From Devosia naphthalenivorans (lineage in GTDB: Bacteria; Pseudomonadota; Alphaproteobacteria; Rhizobiales; Devosiaceae), in assembly GCF_003056355.1 (NCBI RefSeq), contig NZ_PYVW01000019.1, forward strand, positions 1 to 64,000: a stretch of 64,000 bases of DNA, written 5' to 3'. This document shows, piece after piece, positions 17,498 through 29,747 of the stretch. Within the stretch, counting starts at the first letter, position 1, and every line of letters begins with the position of its first letter. Made by a program: the position numbers and the translations under genes. Below the pieces are notes generated by a model that was not told where the DNA came from, ran no database searches, and saw only the letters and a list, made by a program, of their open reading frames with translations.

Positions 17498-18430
17498 TTA
17501 GCTTTCGGCGTTTTCGATCAACATGATCGTTCCCGCTTCATAGGCCGCCTTGCAGTCGGCGCTGTCGCGTTTGAGGTCGCTATCGAGGAGGACTGAGGCG
17601 GCGCCGGGGCCTTCGAAGCGGGGGTCGTCGCAGGATTGATCGTCGGCGTAGTCGGAGGTGTTGTCGCCGAAATCGATGGCTGAGCTGTCATAGGGCGCGC
17701 CGGCGGCGTATTCGGGGGAATAGACCTTGCGGATCGTGGCGGTGCCGGCTTCGACGGCGGCGCGGCAATCGGTGGCGTCGCCGTTGAGATCGTCGATCAG
17801 CAGCTTCTTGTCGACGCCCGTGCCTTCGAAGCGCAGGTCATCGCATTCGTTGTCATTGGCCCATTTGCTCCAATCGGCGCCGTAGTCGAAGGCGACGAGA
17901 GTGACGGCTTGCGGCTGGTAGTCGGAGTTGAGTGTGACGGTGCCGGCTTCGAAGGCCGCCTTGCAATCGGTCGCGTCCTTGAGAAGGTCGGCATCGACCA
18001 GTTCTTCGGCCGAGCCGGTGCCGCGGAAGCGGGGGTCGTCGCATTCGTCGTCGTTGGCCCAGTCGCCCGAATCGTCGCCGAAGTCGATGTCTGTGGTGGA
18101 CGGGGTGTCGCCGGTGTCCTTGAGGGTGACGGTGCCGGCTTCGAATGCCGTGCGGCAGTCGGTGGCATCCTTGCGGATATCGGCCTCGAGCAGTTCTGCG
18201 GCCGAACCGGTGCCGGTAAAGCGGGGGTCATCGCATTCGCCGTCATTGGTCCAATCGCCCGAATCATCGCCGAAGTCGATGCCGGCGGTGGAGGATGGCG
18301 GCGGGGTCTGTTCGGTCGTCGTGAGCGGCGGGTTCTTGCCGCTGGCGGAGATCTTGTCGGCGTAGGCGGGCAAGGCGCCCAGCACCAGCGCGATCGCGGC
18401 GCCGCTCATAAGCCTCGTCAGTGCATTCAT
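17498..18430 (-). CDS. Secreted protein of four C-x25-C aspartate-rich repeats
   Basis: A 310-residue protein with a signal peptide ending in ALPAYA. After a Pro/Thr linker there are four tandem repeats at about residues 51-103, 115-167, 181-233 and 252-304. Each has the pattern (I/F)D(F/Y)G, W or Y, ND.ECDD.RF.G.G, then DATDC(R/K)AAFEAGT. Each repeat has exactly two cysteines, always 26 positions apart (66/92, 130/156, 196/222, 267/293), implying one disulfide per repeat. The many aspartates suggest metal binding. Similar repeats occur in other alphaproteobacterial secreted proteins, to my recollection without known function. Confidence 0.85.
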   Translation of the reverse strand: MNALTRLMSGAAIALVLGALPAYADKISASGKNPPLTTTEQTPPPSSTAGIDFGDDSGDWTNDGECDDPRFTGTGSAAELLEADIRKDATDCRTAFEAGTVTLKDTGDTPSTTDIDFGDDSGDWANDDECDDPRFRGTGSAEELVDADLLKDATDCKAAFEAGTVTLNSDYQPQAVTLVAFDYGADWSKWANDNECDDLRFEGTGVDKKLLIDDLNGDATDCRAAVEAGTATIRKVYSPEYAAGAPYDSSAIDFGDNTSDYADDQSCDDPRFEGPGAASVLLDSDLKRDSADCKAAYEAGTIMLIENAES

Positions 18431-18502
18431 CGTTTTGTCCCCTTACCCATGCCTTGGCTGTGTGGCGGTAGATTAAAGCGCCTTTGCGGCAGCTGACAGA
18501 CA

Positions 18503-19444
18503 TCATCCTCCGGAAGCGCGAATCTGTCGCTCCGCCCGCGTGAACAACACCGAGCCGCCAATCACCAGGGCCGTGCCCAAAACATGGAAGATGGTGAAGG
18601 GCTCGTTAAGCACGACCACGGCAAAGGCGATGGTGAGGAGCGGGCCGAAGGCGGCGGTGGAGGAATTGGCGCGCGGGCCAATGCGGGTGATCGCGGCGTT
18701 CATCATGAAGGAGGGCAGGACGGTGGCGAAGATGCCGAGGCACAGGCCATAGAGCCAGACTTCGCTGGGTAGGCTGAGCAAGGCGCCGGGGCCGCTTAGC
18801 ACTAGGCTTTGGCTGATCGCCACGATTGCGGCGGTGGACATGGCGATGCATGTGAAAAGAGCCGTGCCGAGCTGGCGCATCTGGCCCTTGGCGAGGAGTT
18901 GATAGAAGGCGAAGGTGATGGCCGCCGTCAGCACCAAGCAGGTGCCGATGAGAAGGCCATCGGGTTCGGCGAGGAAGCTCCAGCCAAAGATCAGCACGAT
19001 GCCGGCGTAAGCGAGCAGCATGCCGGGCAGGATGCGCCAGGAGAACGGCACGCCGAAAAACAGGGCGCCGAACAGCACCACGAAGAAGGGGTAGGTGAAC
19101 AGCACCAGCCGGCCATACTGGGCGGAGATGAAGTTGAGCGCGGCGAAATCGAGATAGCTCGAGATGTAATAGCCCAGGAGACCCACCGCCATTGCCGGCA
19201 GCAGCAGCGCGGGCTTGAGCAGGGTGCGTGAGGACGGGTTGCGGGTGAGGAGCGCGACGAGAATCACGAGGTAAACCGGCAACGCCACGAGCATGCGGAG
19301 CGCCAGCAGGGTTTCGGTGGAAGCGCCTTGGGCATAGGCCAGCTTGATGAAGATCGCCTTGGACGAAAACAGCACCGCGCCGCCGATGGCAAAGGCGTAG
19401 CCGACGGGATCGCCGCTGGTCCGGGAGGTGGTGGATAAGCTCAT
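18503..19444 (-). CDS. EamA-family drug/metabolite transporter
   Basis: A 313-residue inner-membrane protein with about ten hydrophobic helices and two EamA modules (first from GYAFAIGGAVLFSSKAIFIK; second about residue 170 from LVLTAAITFAFYQLLAKG). The C-terminal FTIFHVLGTALVIGGSVLF is typical. The substrate is unknown. It is leftward, between the repeat protein and xerC, and is not closely similar to the EamA protein at 10145. Confidence 0.9.
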   Translation of the reverse strand: MSLSTTSRTSGDPVGYAFAIGGAVLFSSKAIFIKLAYAQGASTETLLALRMLVALPVYLVILVALLTRNPSSRTLLKPALLLPAMAVGLLGYYISSYLDFAALNFISAQYGRLVLFTYPFFVVLFGALFFGVPFSWRILPGMLLAYAGIVLIFGWSFLAEPDGLLIGTCLVLTAAITFAFYQLLAKGQMRQLGTALFTCIAMSTAAIVAISQSLVLSGPGALLSLPSEVWLYGLCLGIFATVLPSFMMNAAITRIGPRANSSTAAFGPLLTIAFAVVVLNEPFTIFHVLGTALVIGGSVLFTRAERQIRASGG

Positions 19445-19587
19445 GGGGTGCAGTGGTGAGCGCCGGAAGGGAAACGGGCAAGCCCAAAGGCGCGAGATTC
19501 GTTCGGTGGTGGCTCAGGTGCCACGACCTCGTGGTTCGACGGGCTCACCATGAGGCCTACTGCGGGTGTGGTTGGCGTCGGTCCGCC

Positions 19588-20517
19588 TCAGCCGCGGGGG
19601 TGGGCCTTGCGGTAGCTGTCGAGGAGGCGGCCGGTGTCGACGGCGGTGTAGATCTGGGTGGTGGAGAGGCTGGCGTGGCCGAGCAGTTCCTGAATGGCGC
19701 GCAGGTCGCCGCCGGCGCTGAGCAGGTGGGTGGCGAAGGAATGGCGTAGCGCGTGGGGGGTGGCGGAGGGGGGCAGGCCCAGCGCGCCGCGCAATTGGGC
19801 TACGCGCAGCTGGATCAGGCGCGGGGAGAGAACGCCGCCCTGTACGCCACGGAACAGTGGTTCTTCCGATGCCAGCTCGAAGGGGCAGAGCTCAAGATAG
19901 AGATCGATGGATTTGCGCACGGCTGGGATGAGCGGCACCATCCGCACCTTGCCGCCCTTGCCGGTGACGCGGATCACGGCGCTTTCGAGATCGGCCTGGG
20001 TCAATGCCAGGGCTTCGGAAATGCGCAGGCCCGCGCCGTAGCAGAGCGAGAGCACGGCCATGTCGCGGGCAGCGACCCAGGGGCGTTCTTCCATTTCTGC
20101 CGTGGTCGAAATCGCGCCGCGCGCTTCTGGAACGGTCAGCGCCTTAGGCAGGGATTTGGGCAGCTTGGGCGTGCGGATGACGTTGAGGGCTTCGGTCGCG
20201 ACGACGCCTTCGCGCTCCATGAAGCGGAAGAAGCTCTTGAGGGCCGATAGGACCCGGGCCAGCGAGCGCGAGCCCAGCGATTCGTTGCGCCGCTGGGCCA
20301 TAAAAGCGCGAATGTCGCCGCCACGGAGTTCCCTAAGCGTGCCGAGGGTGACCGGTCCGCCGGTGTGGCCAGCCAGGAACTGCAGGAACTGATCGAGATC
20401 GCGGCTATAGGCTTCGAGCGTTTTGTCGGCCAGGCGCCGCACGGAAAGCAGTTCGCGCTGCCAGGCGCCGATCTGGTTGCGGATGAACTCGTCGGTGGCA
20501 AAGGCGGAATCGACCAT
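19588..20517 (-). CDS. xerC: Tyrosine recombinase XerC, chromosome dimer resolution
   Basis: A 309-residue site-specific recombinase. The SAM-like core-binding domain covers about residues 10-105 and the catalytic domain 125-300. The catalytic residues are all visible: Arg165 (GAGLRISEAL), Lys187 (VTGKGGK), His255 and Arg258 (PHALRHSFATH), His281 (LLGHASLSTTQIY) and Tyr290. Normal XerC length and neighbourhood with priA support the housekeeping XerC rather than a phage integrase. With XerD it resolves dimers at dif. Confidence 0.93.
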   Translation of the reverse strand: MVDSAFATDEFIRNQIGAWQRELLSVRRLADKTLEAYSRDLDQFLQFLAGHTGGPVTLGTLRELRGGDIRAFMAQRRNESLGSRSLARVLSALKSFFRFMEREGVVATEALNVIRTPKLPKSLPKALTVPEARGAISTTAEMEERPWVAARDMAVLSLCYGAGLRISEALALTQADLESAVIRVTGKGGKVRMVPLIPAVRKSIDLYLELCPFELASEEPLFRGVQGGVLSPRLIQLRVAQLRGALGLPPSATPHALRHSFATHLLSAGGDLRAIQELLGHASLSTTQIYTAVDTGRLLDSYRKAHPRG

Positions 20518-20560
20518 GCGGCAAGGCTAGTGCGGCTGCGTTAGGAAAAGGTATCTTGCT

Positions 20561-20752
20561 TTAGCGAAATCGGGAGGTCCAGTCGGGCCGCTCGCTGGGT
20601 AGGATATTGAGATCTTCGTAAAGCGAGCGGGGCAGCGGCTGGAAGCGGCGCTGGTGAGCGAGAGCGGAGAGCAGCACCGCGTAAAGGCTGGCCCGTTCGG
20701 CAATTTCTACGATGTCGTTCCGAGAGGTTGCACTATCGGCGATTGCGGCCAT
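20561..20752 (-). CDS. Small protein of unknown function, divergent from priA
   Basis: A 63-residue product, MAAIADSATSRNDIVEIAER onward, ending PERPDWTSRFR. It is supported by an ideal ribosome site on its strand (AGGAGG, five bases, then ATG at 20752). One alanine/leucine-rich amphipathic helix (about 17-33) is followed by a basic and proline-containing tail. I do not recognise a family. It sits 43 nt from xerC and may be cotranscribed with it. Confidence 0.6.
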   Translation of the reverse strand: MAAIADSATSRNDIVEIAERASLYAVLLSALAHQRRFQPLPRSLYEDLNILPSERPDWTSRFR

Positions 20753-20763
20753 TTCGTCCTCCT

Positions 20764-20812
20764 ATGCTTGAGAACAAAGCATGGACGAAATCTGCTGACA
20801 GAGGCTGTCAGC
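20764..20812. promoter_or_regulatory. Two inverted repeats in the priA divergent promoter region
   Basis: ATGCTT-GAGAACA-AAGCAT (20764-20782) and GCTGACAG-AGG-CTGTCAGC (20794-20812, perfect 8-bp arms) lie between the small leftward gene and priA. They may be operators or a leader hairpin; no T run follows, so a terminator is unlikely. Confidence 0.4.
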
Positions 20813-20877
20813 ATAAAACCGCTTTGGCAAAATCACTTGCGCTTCCTATCTGTTGGATGCGAACAGAACGGGCACAA

Positions 20878-23046
20878 ATGGAGATACGTCCAGATATCGT
20901 TGCGGTGATGGTGGGGGTGGCCGTGGAGGGCCCCTATAGCTACCGCGTGCCCGCAGGAATGGCGGTCACGCGGGGCTCGATCGTTGCGGTGCCGCTGGGG
21001 CCCCGGCTGATCCAGGGCGTGGTCTGGGGGCCGCCCAAGGACATGGTGGCGCATAACCGGCTGCGCGATATTTCCTATGCCTATGAAGTGCCGCCGCTCA
21101 GCGAAGAATTACTGAAGCTGGTGGAATGGGTGGCGCGCTATACGCTTTCGGCGCCGGGGCAGGTGCTACGCGCCGTGTTGCGCTCGACCGAGGCGCTGGA
21201 CACACCCAAGCCCATCGTGGCCTTTCGCCGGACGGGGCACGAGCCGGAAAAGCTGACACCGGCGCGGCTCAGGGTACTGGATGCGCTGATGGACGACAGG
21301 CCATGGCCCAAGGCCGAACTGGTCGGGGTGACCGGGGTTTCGGCATCGGTGATCGAAGGGCTGGAGCGGGCTGGGGCGCTGGAACGGATTGAGATCGCCG
21401 CGCCGCCAATCGCTCTGCCGCCTGATCCGGACAGTGCCATTGCTACCCTTTCGCCAGCGCAAAGCGAGGCGCTTGGGCGCATCCTGGCGCTTGATCCGCA
21501 TCGGTTTGGCGTGGCCTTGCTCGATGGTGTGACGGGCGGTGGCAAGACCGAAGTGTTTTTCGAGGCCGTGGCCGACACGCTGCGAGCGGGGCGGCAGGCC
21601 CTAATCCTTTTGCCCGAGATTGCCCTCACCAACACGTTCATTTCCCGCTTCACCAAGCGCTTTGGCACGAGGCCCGCCGAATGGCATTCGGACATGACGC
21701 CGGCGCAGCGGGCCAAGGTGTGGCGCGGGGTGCTGGACGGCACGGTGCGGGCCGTGGTGGGCGCGCGTTCGGCGCTGTTCCTGCCGTTTCGCGAACTGGG
21801 CATGCTGGTGCTCGATGAAGAGCATGACGGCGCCTACAAGCAGGCCGATGGCATAACCTATCATGCCCGCGACATGGCCGTGGTGCGGGCCCATCTGGCC
21901 AATGCGCGGGTGATTCTGTCTTCGGCAACGCCGTCGGTGGAGACACGCAACAATGCCAATGTGGGGCGCTACAGCCATGTGCTGTTGACCTCGCGCTTTG
22001 CCGAGGCGGCGATGCCTGACATCACGGCCATCGACATGCGCATGGACGGGCCGGAAAAGGGCGAATGGATTGCTCCGCAACTGGCGCGCGAGGTGTTCGG
22101 CGCGCTGGACCGGGGCGAACAGGCGCTGCTGTTTCTCAACCGACGGGGTTATGCGCCGCTGACGCTGTGCCGCTCCTGCGGGCATCAGTATCAATGCCCG
22201 GATTGTTCGGCCTGGATGGTGGAGCATCGCTTCCGGGGCGTGCTGATGTGCCACCATTGCGGGCATGAGGTGCGCACGCCCAATGTTTGCGCTAAGTGCG
22301 GCGATGCGGAAAACCTGACGGCAGTGGGCCCGGGAATCGAGCGGGTGGCCGAGGAGGCGGCGATCCGCTTTCCCGACGCGCGGCGGGTTATTCTGTCCTC
22401 CGACTTGGGCAGCAACAAGCAGTTGCGCGAGCGTTTTGCGGAGATCGAGCGGGGCGAGTTCGATCTGATCATCGGCACGCAACTGGTCAGCAAGGGGCAC
22501 CATTTCGAAAAGCTCACGGTGGTGGGGGTGCTCGATGCCGATCTGGGGCTTGCTCATGGCGATCCGCGCGCGGCGGAAAAGACGTTCCAGATTCTGACCC
22601 AGGTGGCGGGCCGGGCCGGGCGGGCGTCCCGCTCGGGCAAGGCGTTCCTGCAGACCTATCATCCCGATCATCCGGTGATGAAGGCTATGGTCAGCGGGGA
22701 TCGCGAGGCGTTTTACGCCCATGAACTGACCGCGCGGGAGGCGGGCGGGTTGCCCCCGTTTGGCCGGCTGGCGGCGCTGATCGTTTCAGCCAATGAGCAT
22801 GAAGTGGCGATGGCCTATGCCAAGAAACTCCTGTCTGCCGCGCCCATGGCCGATGGCGTGCGCCTGTTCGGACCGGCCGACGCGCCCGTAGCCATGGTGC
22901 GCGGCCGGTATCGTGTTCGGCTGTTAGCGCAATCGGGCAAGGATTTCGACCTGTCGGGTTATGTCCGTTTCTGGCTGGGTTCGGCGGAGAAGACGACGGG
23001 CAATCTGCGCGTGCAGGTCGATATCGATCCGATGAGCTTCATGTGA
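20878..23046 (+). CDS. priA: Primosomal replication restart helicase PriA
   Basis: A 722-residue 3'-5' DNA helicase that reloads the replisome at stalled forks. I start at the ATG at 20878 (MEIRPDIVAVMVGVAVEGPY), the normal PriA N-terminus; the open frame from 20728 is not conserved. Walker A is GVTGGGKTEVFFEAV, the Walker B/DEAH-like box is LVLDEEHDGAYKQ, and the eight-cysteine zinc module runs CRSCGHQYQCPDC, CHHCGHEV, CAKCGD. Helicase motif VI (QVAGRAGRASRSG) is complete. Confidence 0.97.
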   Translation: MEIRPDIVAVMVGVAVEGPYSYRVPAGMAVTRGSIVAVPLGPRLIQGVVWGPPKDMVAHNRLRDISYAYEVPPLSEELLKLVEWVARYTLSAPGQVLRAVLRSTEALDTPKPIVAFRRTGHEPEKLTPARLRVLDALMDDRPWPKAELVGVTGVSASVIEGLERAGALERIEIAAPPIALPPDPDSAIATLSPAQSEALGRILALDPHRFGVALLDGVTGGGKTEVFFEAVADTLRAGRQALILLPEIALTNTFISRFTKRFGTRPAEWHSDMTPAQRAKVWRGVLDGTVRAVVGARSALFLPFRELGMLVLDEEHDGAYKQADGITYHARDMAVVRAHLANARVILSSATPSVETRNNANVGRYSHVLLTSRFAEAAMPDITAIDMRMDGPEKGEWIAPQLAREVFGALDRGEQALLFLNRRGYAPLTLCRSCGHQYQCPDCSAWMVEHRFRGVLMCHHCGHEVRTPNVCAKCGDAENLTAVGPGIERVAEEAAIRFPDARRVILSSDLGSNKQLRERFAEIERGEFDLIIGTQLVSKGHHFEKLTVVGVLDADLGLAHGDPRAAEKTFQILTQVAGRAGRASRSGKAFLQTYHPDHPVMKAMVSGDREAFYAHELTAREAGGLPPFGRLAALIVSANEHEVAMAYAKKLLSAAPMADGVRLFGPADAPVAMVRGRYRVRLLAQSGKDFDLSGYVRFWLGSAEKTTGNLRVQVDIDPMSFM

Positions 23047-23050
23047 AGGG

Positions 23051-23068
23051 TTTTTGTATATACAAAAA
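23051..23068. promoter_or_regulatory. Perfect 18-bp palindrome, candidate BrnA operator
   Basis: TTTTTGTATATACAAAAA is an exact palindrome that ends one base before the -35 hexamer of the brnT promoter. BrnA proteins are ribbon-helix-helix autorepressors, so this is the expected place and form for their operator. Confidence 0.72.
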
Positions 23069-23097
23069 TTGACTCGAAGGGAGGGCGGGACTATGTT
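23069..23097 (+). promoter_or_regulatory. Promoter of brnTA
   Basis: TTGACT (23069-23074), a 17-bp spacer and TATGTT (23092-23097), close to the sigma-70 consensus. The predicted transcript start is only a few bases before the brnT ATG at 23109, so the leader would be very short. Confidence 0.7.
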
Positions 23098-23108
23098 GAG
23101 GGGGCAGA

Positions 23109-23381
23109 ATGGAATTCGAGTGGGACGAGGCGAAGAACGCCAGCAATCTGGCAAAGCATGGCGTTAGCTTTGAGTTGGCGCATGAGTTTGATTGGTATGG
23201 TGCGATCGTCGTGCGCGATGACCGTATGGATTATGGCGAGGAGCGCTATTTGGCGCGCGGTCATGCAGCCGACGGCGCAGGATACTCGATCGTTTTCACC
23301 CGTCGGGGGGCTGCGATCCGGGTGATCAGCATCCGGCCGTTCAACAGAAAGGAGTATTCCCGCTATGGCAAACGAGAATGA
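23109..23381 (+). CDS. brnT: BrnT ribonuclease toxin
   Basis: A 90-residue protein of the BrnT (DUF497) family: FEWDEAKNASNLAKHGVSFE at the N-terminus, DYGEERYLARGHA in the middle and RVISIRPFNRKEYSRY at the C-terminus, all hallmarks of this RelE-like toxin, which cleaves RNA and halts translation. Toxin-first order and 17-nt overlap with the antitoxin gene are typical. Small-molecule stress probably relieves repression at the upstream palindrome. Confidence 0.92.
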   Translation: MEFEWDEAKNASNLAKHGVSFELAHEFDWYGAIVVRDDRMDYGEERYLARGHAADGAGYSIVFTRRGAAIRVISIRPFNRKEYSRYGKRE

Positions 23382-23649
23382 TGATGAACGAATCTATGGC
23401 GTTCCCGATGAAGAAAATCCCGAGCTGACCGAGGAAGCCGTCCGCCGCTCCATTCCCGGCCATCAGTTCTTTGCCGAGCGCGGAATGCCGGTTCCGGGTC
23501 GCCCAAAATCCGAGACTCCCAAGGTGTCGGTGAGCATCCGGCTCGACCCTGAAGTCGTTGCCGGTTTCAAGGCGCAGGGGCCTGGCTGGCAGACGCGGAT
23601 GAATGCCGTGCTGGCCGAAAGCCTCAGGCGCGAAAAGAAGAGCGCCTGA
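23365..23649 (+). CDS. brnA: BrnA antitoxin
   Basis: A 94-residue acidic-then-basic protein. The N-terminal half (PELTEEAVRRSIPG) contacts the toxin in known BrnTA complexes; the C-terminal half PKVSVSIRLDPEVVAGFKAQ followed by GPGWQTRMNAVL is the ribbon-helix-helix DNA-binding domain. It overlaps brnT by 17 nt, so the two are coupled. It should repress its own promoter through the 18-bp palindrome. Confidence 0.92.
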   Translation: MANENDDERIYGVPDEENPELTEEAVRRSIPGHQFFAERGMPVPGRPKSETPKVSVSIRLDPEVVAGFKAQGPGWQTRMNAVLAESLRREKKSA

Positions 23650-23701
23650 GCCGGCGTCACCCTGCGACACTTTCGCAAGCCTTGAATATCACGGGCGAGC
23701 C

Positions 23702-23730
23702 TTGCAAGCCGCGCAAGCCTTGTGCTAGAG
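23702..23730 (+). promoter_or_regulatory. Possible promoter of the ATP synthase operon
   Basis: TTGCAA (23702-23707), a 17-bp spacer and CTAGAG (23725-23730), about 130 bp before atpH. It fits the loose alphaproteobacterial pattern only partly. No other candidate stands out in the 211-bp gap after brnA. Confidence 0.4.
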
Positions 23731-23860
23731 CGGGCCCGACTTTGAAGGGGTCGTGGAACGCTCCCTTTTTCAACACAAGAACAAGCGTCGGCAACCGGCC
23801 GTTTTTCGCCAGCGAAAGACAGCGGTACAGCAGGCAGGCAAATAAGAGGGTGTAGCGGCA

Positions 23861-25956
<2,096 letters not shown>

Positions 25957-25977
25957 GGCCGAGGAGACTTTGGGCCC

Positions 25978-26865
25978 ATGCCTTCGCTAAAGGACCTCAA
26001 GAACCGGATCGACTCGGTCAAATCGACCCAGAAGATCACCAAGGCCATGCAGATGGTCGCGGCGGCAAAGCTGCGCCGCGCCCAGGAAGCGGCAGAGGCG
26101 GCTCGCCCCTACGCCGAACGCATGGGCAAGGTTCTGGCCGCGCTCGGCGCGGTCTATGACGGGCAGGAAAATGCGCCCGTGCTGCTTGGCGGTACGGGAA
26201 ACGATCAGGTGCATCTGCTGGTGGTCGCCACCGGTGAGCGTGGCCTAGCCGGCGGTTTCAACTCGTCGATTGCCCGCCTCGCGCGTGAACATGCCGCCAA
26301 GCTCATCAGCCAGGGCAAGACGATCAAGATCCTGACCGTGGGCCGCAAGGGCCACGATATCCTGCGCCGGCAATATCCGAACAACATCGTCGACACCTTC
26401 AATTTCCGCGAGATCAAGCAGGTCGGGTTCACCCAGGCCCAGCAGGTCGCGGACAAGGTGCTGGAGATGTTCAACGCCGGCGAGTTCGACGTGGCGACGC
26501 TGTATTTCGCCAAGTTCGGCTCGGTGATCAGCCAGGTGCCGACGGCCCAGCAGCTGATTCCGGCCAAGCTGGAAAAGCCGGAAGGCGAGGGCGCTGTCGA
26601 AGCATCGGCCGTGCCGTACGAATACGAGCCGAGCGAAGAAGCGATCGTCGAAGATCTGCTGCCGCGCAATATCTCGGTGCAGATTCTCAAGGCCCTGCTC
26701 GAAAACTCCGCCTCGTTCTACGGCGCGCAGATGTCCGCCATGGACAATGCGACCCGCAACGCTGGTGAAATGATCGGCAAGCTGCAGCTGAGCTACAACC
26801 GCCAGCGCCAGGCCCAGATCACCAAAGAACTCATCGAAATCATTTCGGGCGCGGAAGCGCTCTAA
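25978..26865 (+). CDS. atpG: ATP synthase F1 gamma subunit
   Basis: A 295-residue rotor shaft. It begins [20 protein letters not shown], and ends with the conserved helix [20 protein letters not shown] before [23 protein letters not shown] is present. It lies 21 nt after atpA, with GAGGAGA just upstream of the ATG. Confidence 0.97.
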   Translation: MPSLKDLKNRIDSVKSTQKITKAMQMVAAAKLRRAQEAAEAARPYAERMGKVLAALGAVYDGQENAPVLLGGTGNDQVHLLVVATGERGLAGGFNSSIARLAREHAAKLISQGKTIKILTVGRKGHDILRRQYPNNIVDTFNFREIKQVGFTQAQQVADKVLEMFNAGEFDVATLYFAKFGSVISQVPTAQQLIPAKLEKPEGEGAVEASAVPYEYEPSEEAIVEDLLPRNISVQILKALLENSASFYGAQMSAMDNATRNAGEMIGKLQLSYNRQRQAQITKELIEIISGAEAL

Positions 26866-28326
<1,461 letters not shown>

Positions 28327-28412
28327 TATCGGTTCGGGCGTCCGCGCCCTGACCCTTTCGTCGTGATGGAGCTCGGGTCAAAACCGGGCTCCACTGCCAA
28401 AGGACCAAAAGA

Positions 28413-28838
28413 ATGGCTGAAGGCCTCAAGATCGAGATCGTGTCGCCCGAGCGGCTGGTGCTGTCGGAAGTCGTCCAATCGGTCACCGTTCCGGGCACCG
28501 AAGGCTATTTCACCGTGATGGACGACCATGCGCCGTTCATGACGACGCTGCGCCCCGGCTTCATCACTGTTAACGGGCTTGGCGGGCGCGACGAGATCTT
28601 CTTCGTCAAGGGCGGTTTCGCCGATGTTTCGCCAGAAGGCCTGACCATCCTGGCTGAGCAGTCGGTGCCGTTCTCCGAGTTCGATCACGCAGACCTGGCC
28701 GTCCAGATCAAGGCCGCGGAAGCAGAACTCGCCACCGCGCCGACGCCGGAAGAGCGCTCCTATGCCCAAGAGATCGTCAGCGGCTTGCTGAACCTTGCCA
28801 TAGAAGCAGGCCAGATCAATGGTGGGCATATCCACTAA
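28413..28838 (+). CDS. atpC: ATP synthase F1 epsilon subunit
   Basis: A 141-residue protein: IEIVSPERLVLSEVVQSVTV, VPGTEGYFTVMDDHAPFMTT and FVKGGFADVSPEGLTILAEQ are the beta-sandwich family signatures; a short C-terminal helical part follows. It couples rotation and inhibits hydrolysis. The 86-nt gap after atpD has no gene. A terminator follows the stop by about 23 nt. Confidence 0.95.
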   Translation: MAEGLKIEIVSPERLVLSEVVQSVTVPGTEGYFTVMDDHAPFMTTLRPGFITVNGLGGRDEIFFVKGGFADVSPEGLTILAEQSVPFSEFDHADLAVQIKAAEAELATAPTPEERSYAQEIVSGLLNLAIEAGQINGGHIH

Positions 28839-28861
28839 GGTCGTTCGGTGACCAAGATAAC

Positions 28862-28888
28862 AAAGCCCGCGGATGACGCGGGCTTTTT
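28862..28888 (+). terminator. Rho-independent terminator of the atp operon
   Basis: AAAGCCCGCG-GATGA-CGCGGGC followed by TTTTT, a strong GC stem with a T run, 23 nt after atpC. Confidence 0.92.
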
Positions 28889-28971
28889 CGTTTTAGGAAT
28901 TGGCATCGCACCATGTCTGCTCGATCTCGGGGCCGCATCTGGCGAAGCTTCGGCAAGTACAGAGCGTCCGC

Positions 28972-28996
28972 GTCAAGCCCGAGGGCGACGGCCCCT
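28972..28996. repeat. Half copy of palindromic repeat family A
   Basis: GCGTCAAGCCCGAGGGCGAC matches the right arm of family A. It lies in the 28889-29060 gap, which otherwise shows nothing I can name. Confidence 0.5.
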
Positions 28997-29060
28997 TAGA
29001 CCTCGTTCCTTCGGAGGGTTCACGATGCGGTCTACTGGGCAAAGGTTATGCACGATACGA

Positions 29061-29747
29061 CTAGACCAGCGCGGCGTTGACCAGGGCTTTGGCGTGGAGG
29101 TCGGTGGTGTCGTAGACGGGGAGGGGGCTGACGCTGTCGTCGATCAGCATGGTGATTTCGGTGCAGCCCAGGATCACCGCTTCGGCGCCGCGGGCGGCCA
29201 GCCGTTCGATGGCCGTGACATAGATGCGCCGGGATTCTTCCCGTACGATGCCGCGGCATAGTTCTTCGTAGATGATGCCGTTGAGATTGGTGCGGTCGAC
29301 TTCGGGGATGATCGATGCCAATCCGCGCTGCGCCAGGCGATCGTGATAGAACGGCATTTCCATGGTGAAGCGGGTGCCCAGGAGGCCCACGGTTTCGAAT
29401 CCATCTGCCAGCAAGGCATCACTGGTCGGATCAGCGATGTGAACGAAGGGTATTTCGATGGCGGCGGTGATCTGGTCGGCAACGATGTGCATGGTATTGG
29501 TGGCAAGCCCGATGACTTCGGCACCGGCGTCCTGTAGCGCACGGGCAATGGTGGCCAATTGGTTGCCCGCAGCCTCCCACTCACCCTTTGCCTGTAATTC
29601 GGCCACGGGCGCGAAATCGACCGAATGCACGATCAACGGCGCGGAGTGAAGGCCGCCCAGTCGTGCGGCGGTTTCCTGATTGATGACGCGGTAATAGTGA
29701 GCGGTGGATTCCCAGCTCATGCCGCCGATCAGGCCGATGGTCTTCAT
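29061..29747 (-). CDS. Aspartate/glutamate racemase family protein
   Basis: A 228-residue protein of the Asp/Glu racemase fold. The N-terminus MKTIGLIGGMSWESTAHYY is diagnostic. The two catalytic cysteine sites differ: the second is in AVILGCTEITML (Cys kept), while the first is GLATNTMHIVAD, where the usual Cys is Thr. Members with one Cys replaced by Thr exist in this family and can act as racemases or other isomerases, so the substrate is not certain. The start overlaps the rppH stop by 4 nt. Confidence 0.85.
   Translation of the reverse strand: MKTIGLIGGMSWESTAHYYRVINQETAARLGGLHSAPLIVHSVDFAPVAELQAKGEWEAAGNQLATIARALQDAGAEVIGLATNTMHIVADQITAAIEIPFVHIADPTSDALLADGFETVGLLGTRFTMEMPFYHDRLAQRGLASIIPEVDRTNLNGIIYEELCRGIVREESRRIYVTAIERLAARGAEAVILGCTEITMLIDDSVSPLPVYDTTDLHAKALVNAALV

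Noticed and set aside
19588-20517. XerC considered as an integrase of a mobile element
   Set aside because: Normal XerC length, complete XerC-like motifs and the priA neighbourhood point to the housekeeping gene.
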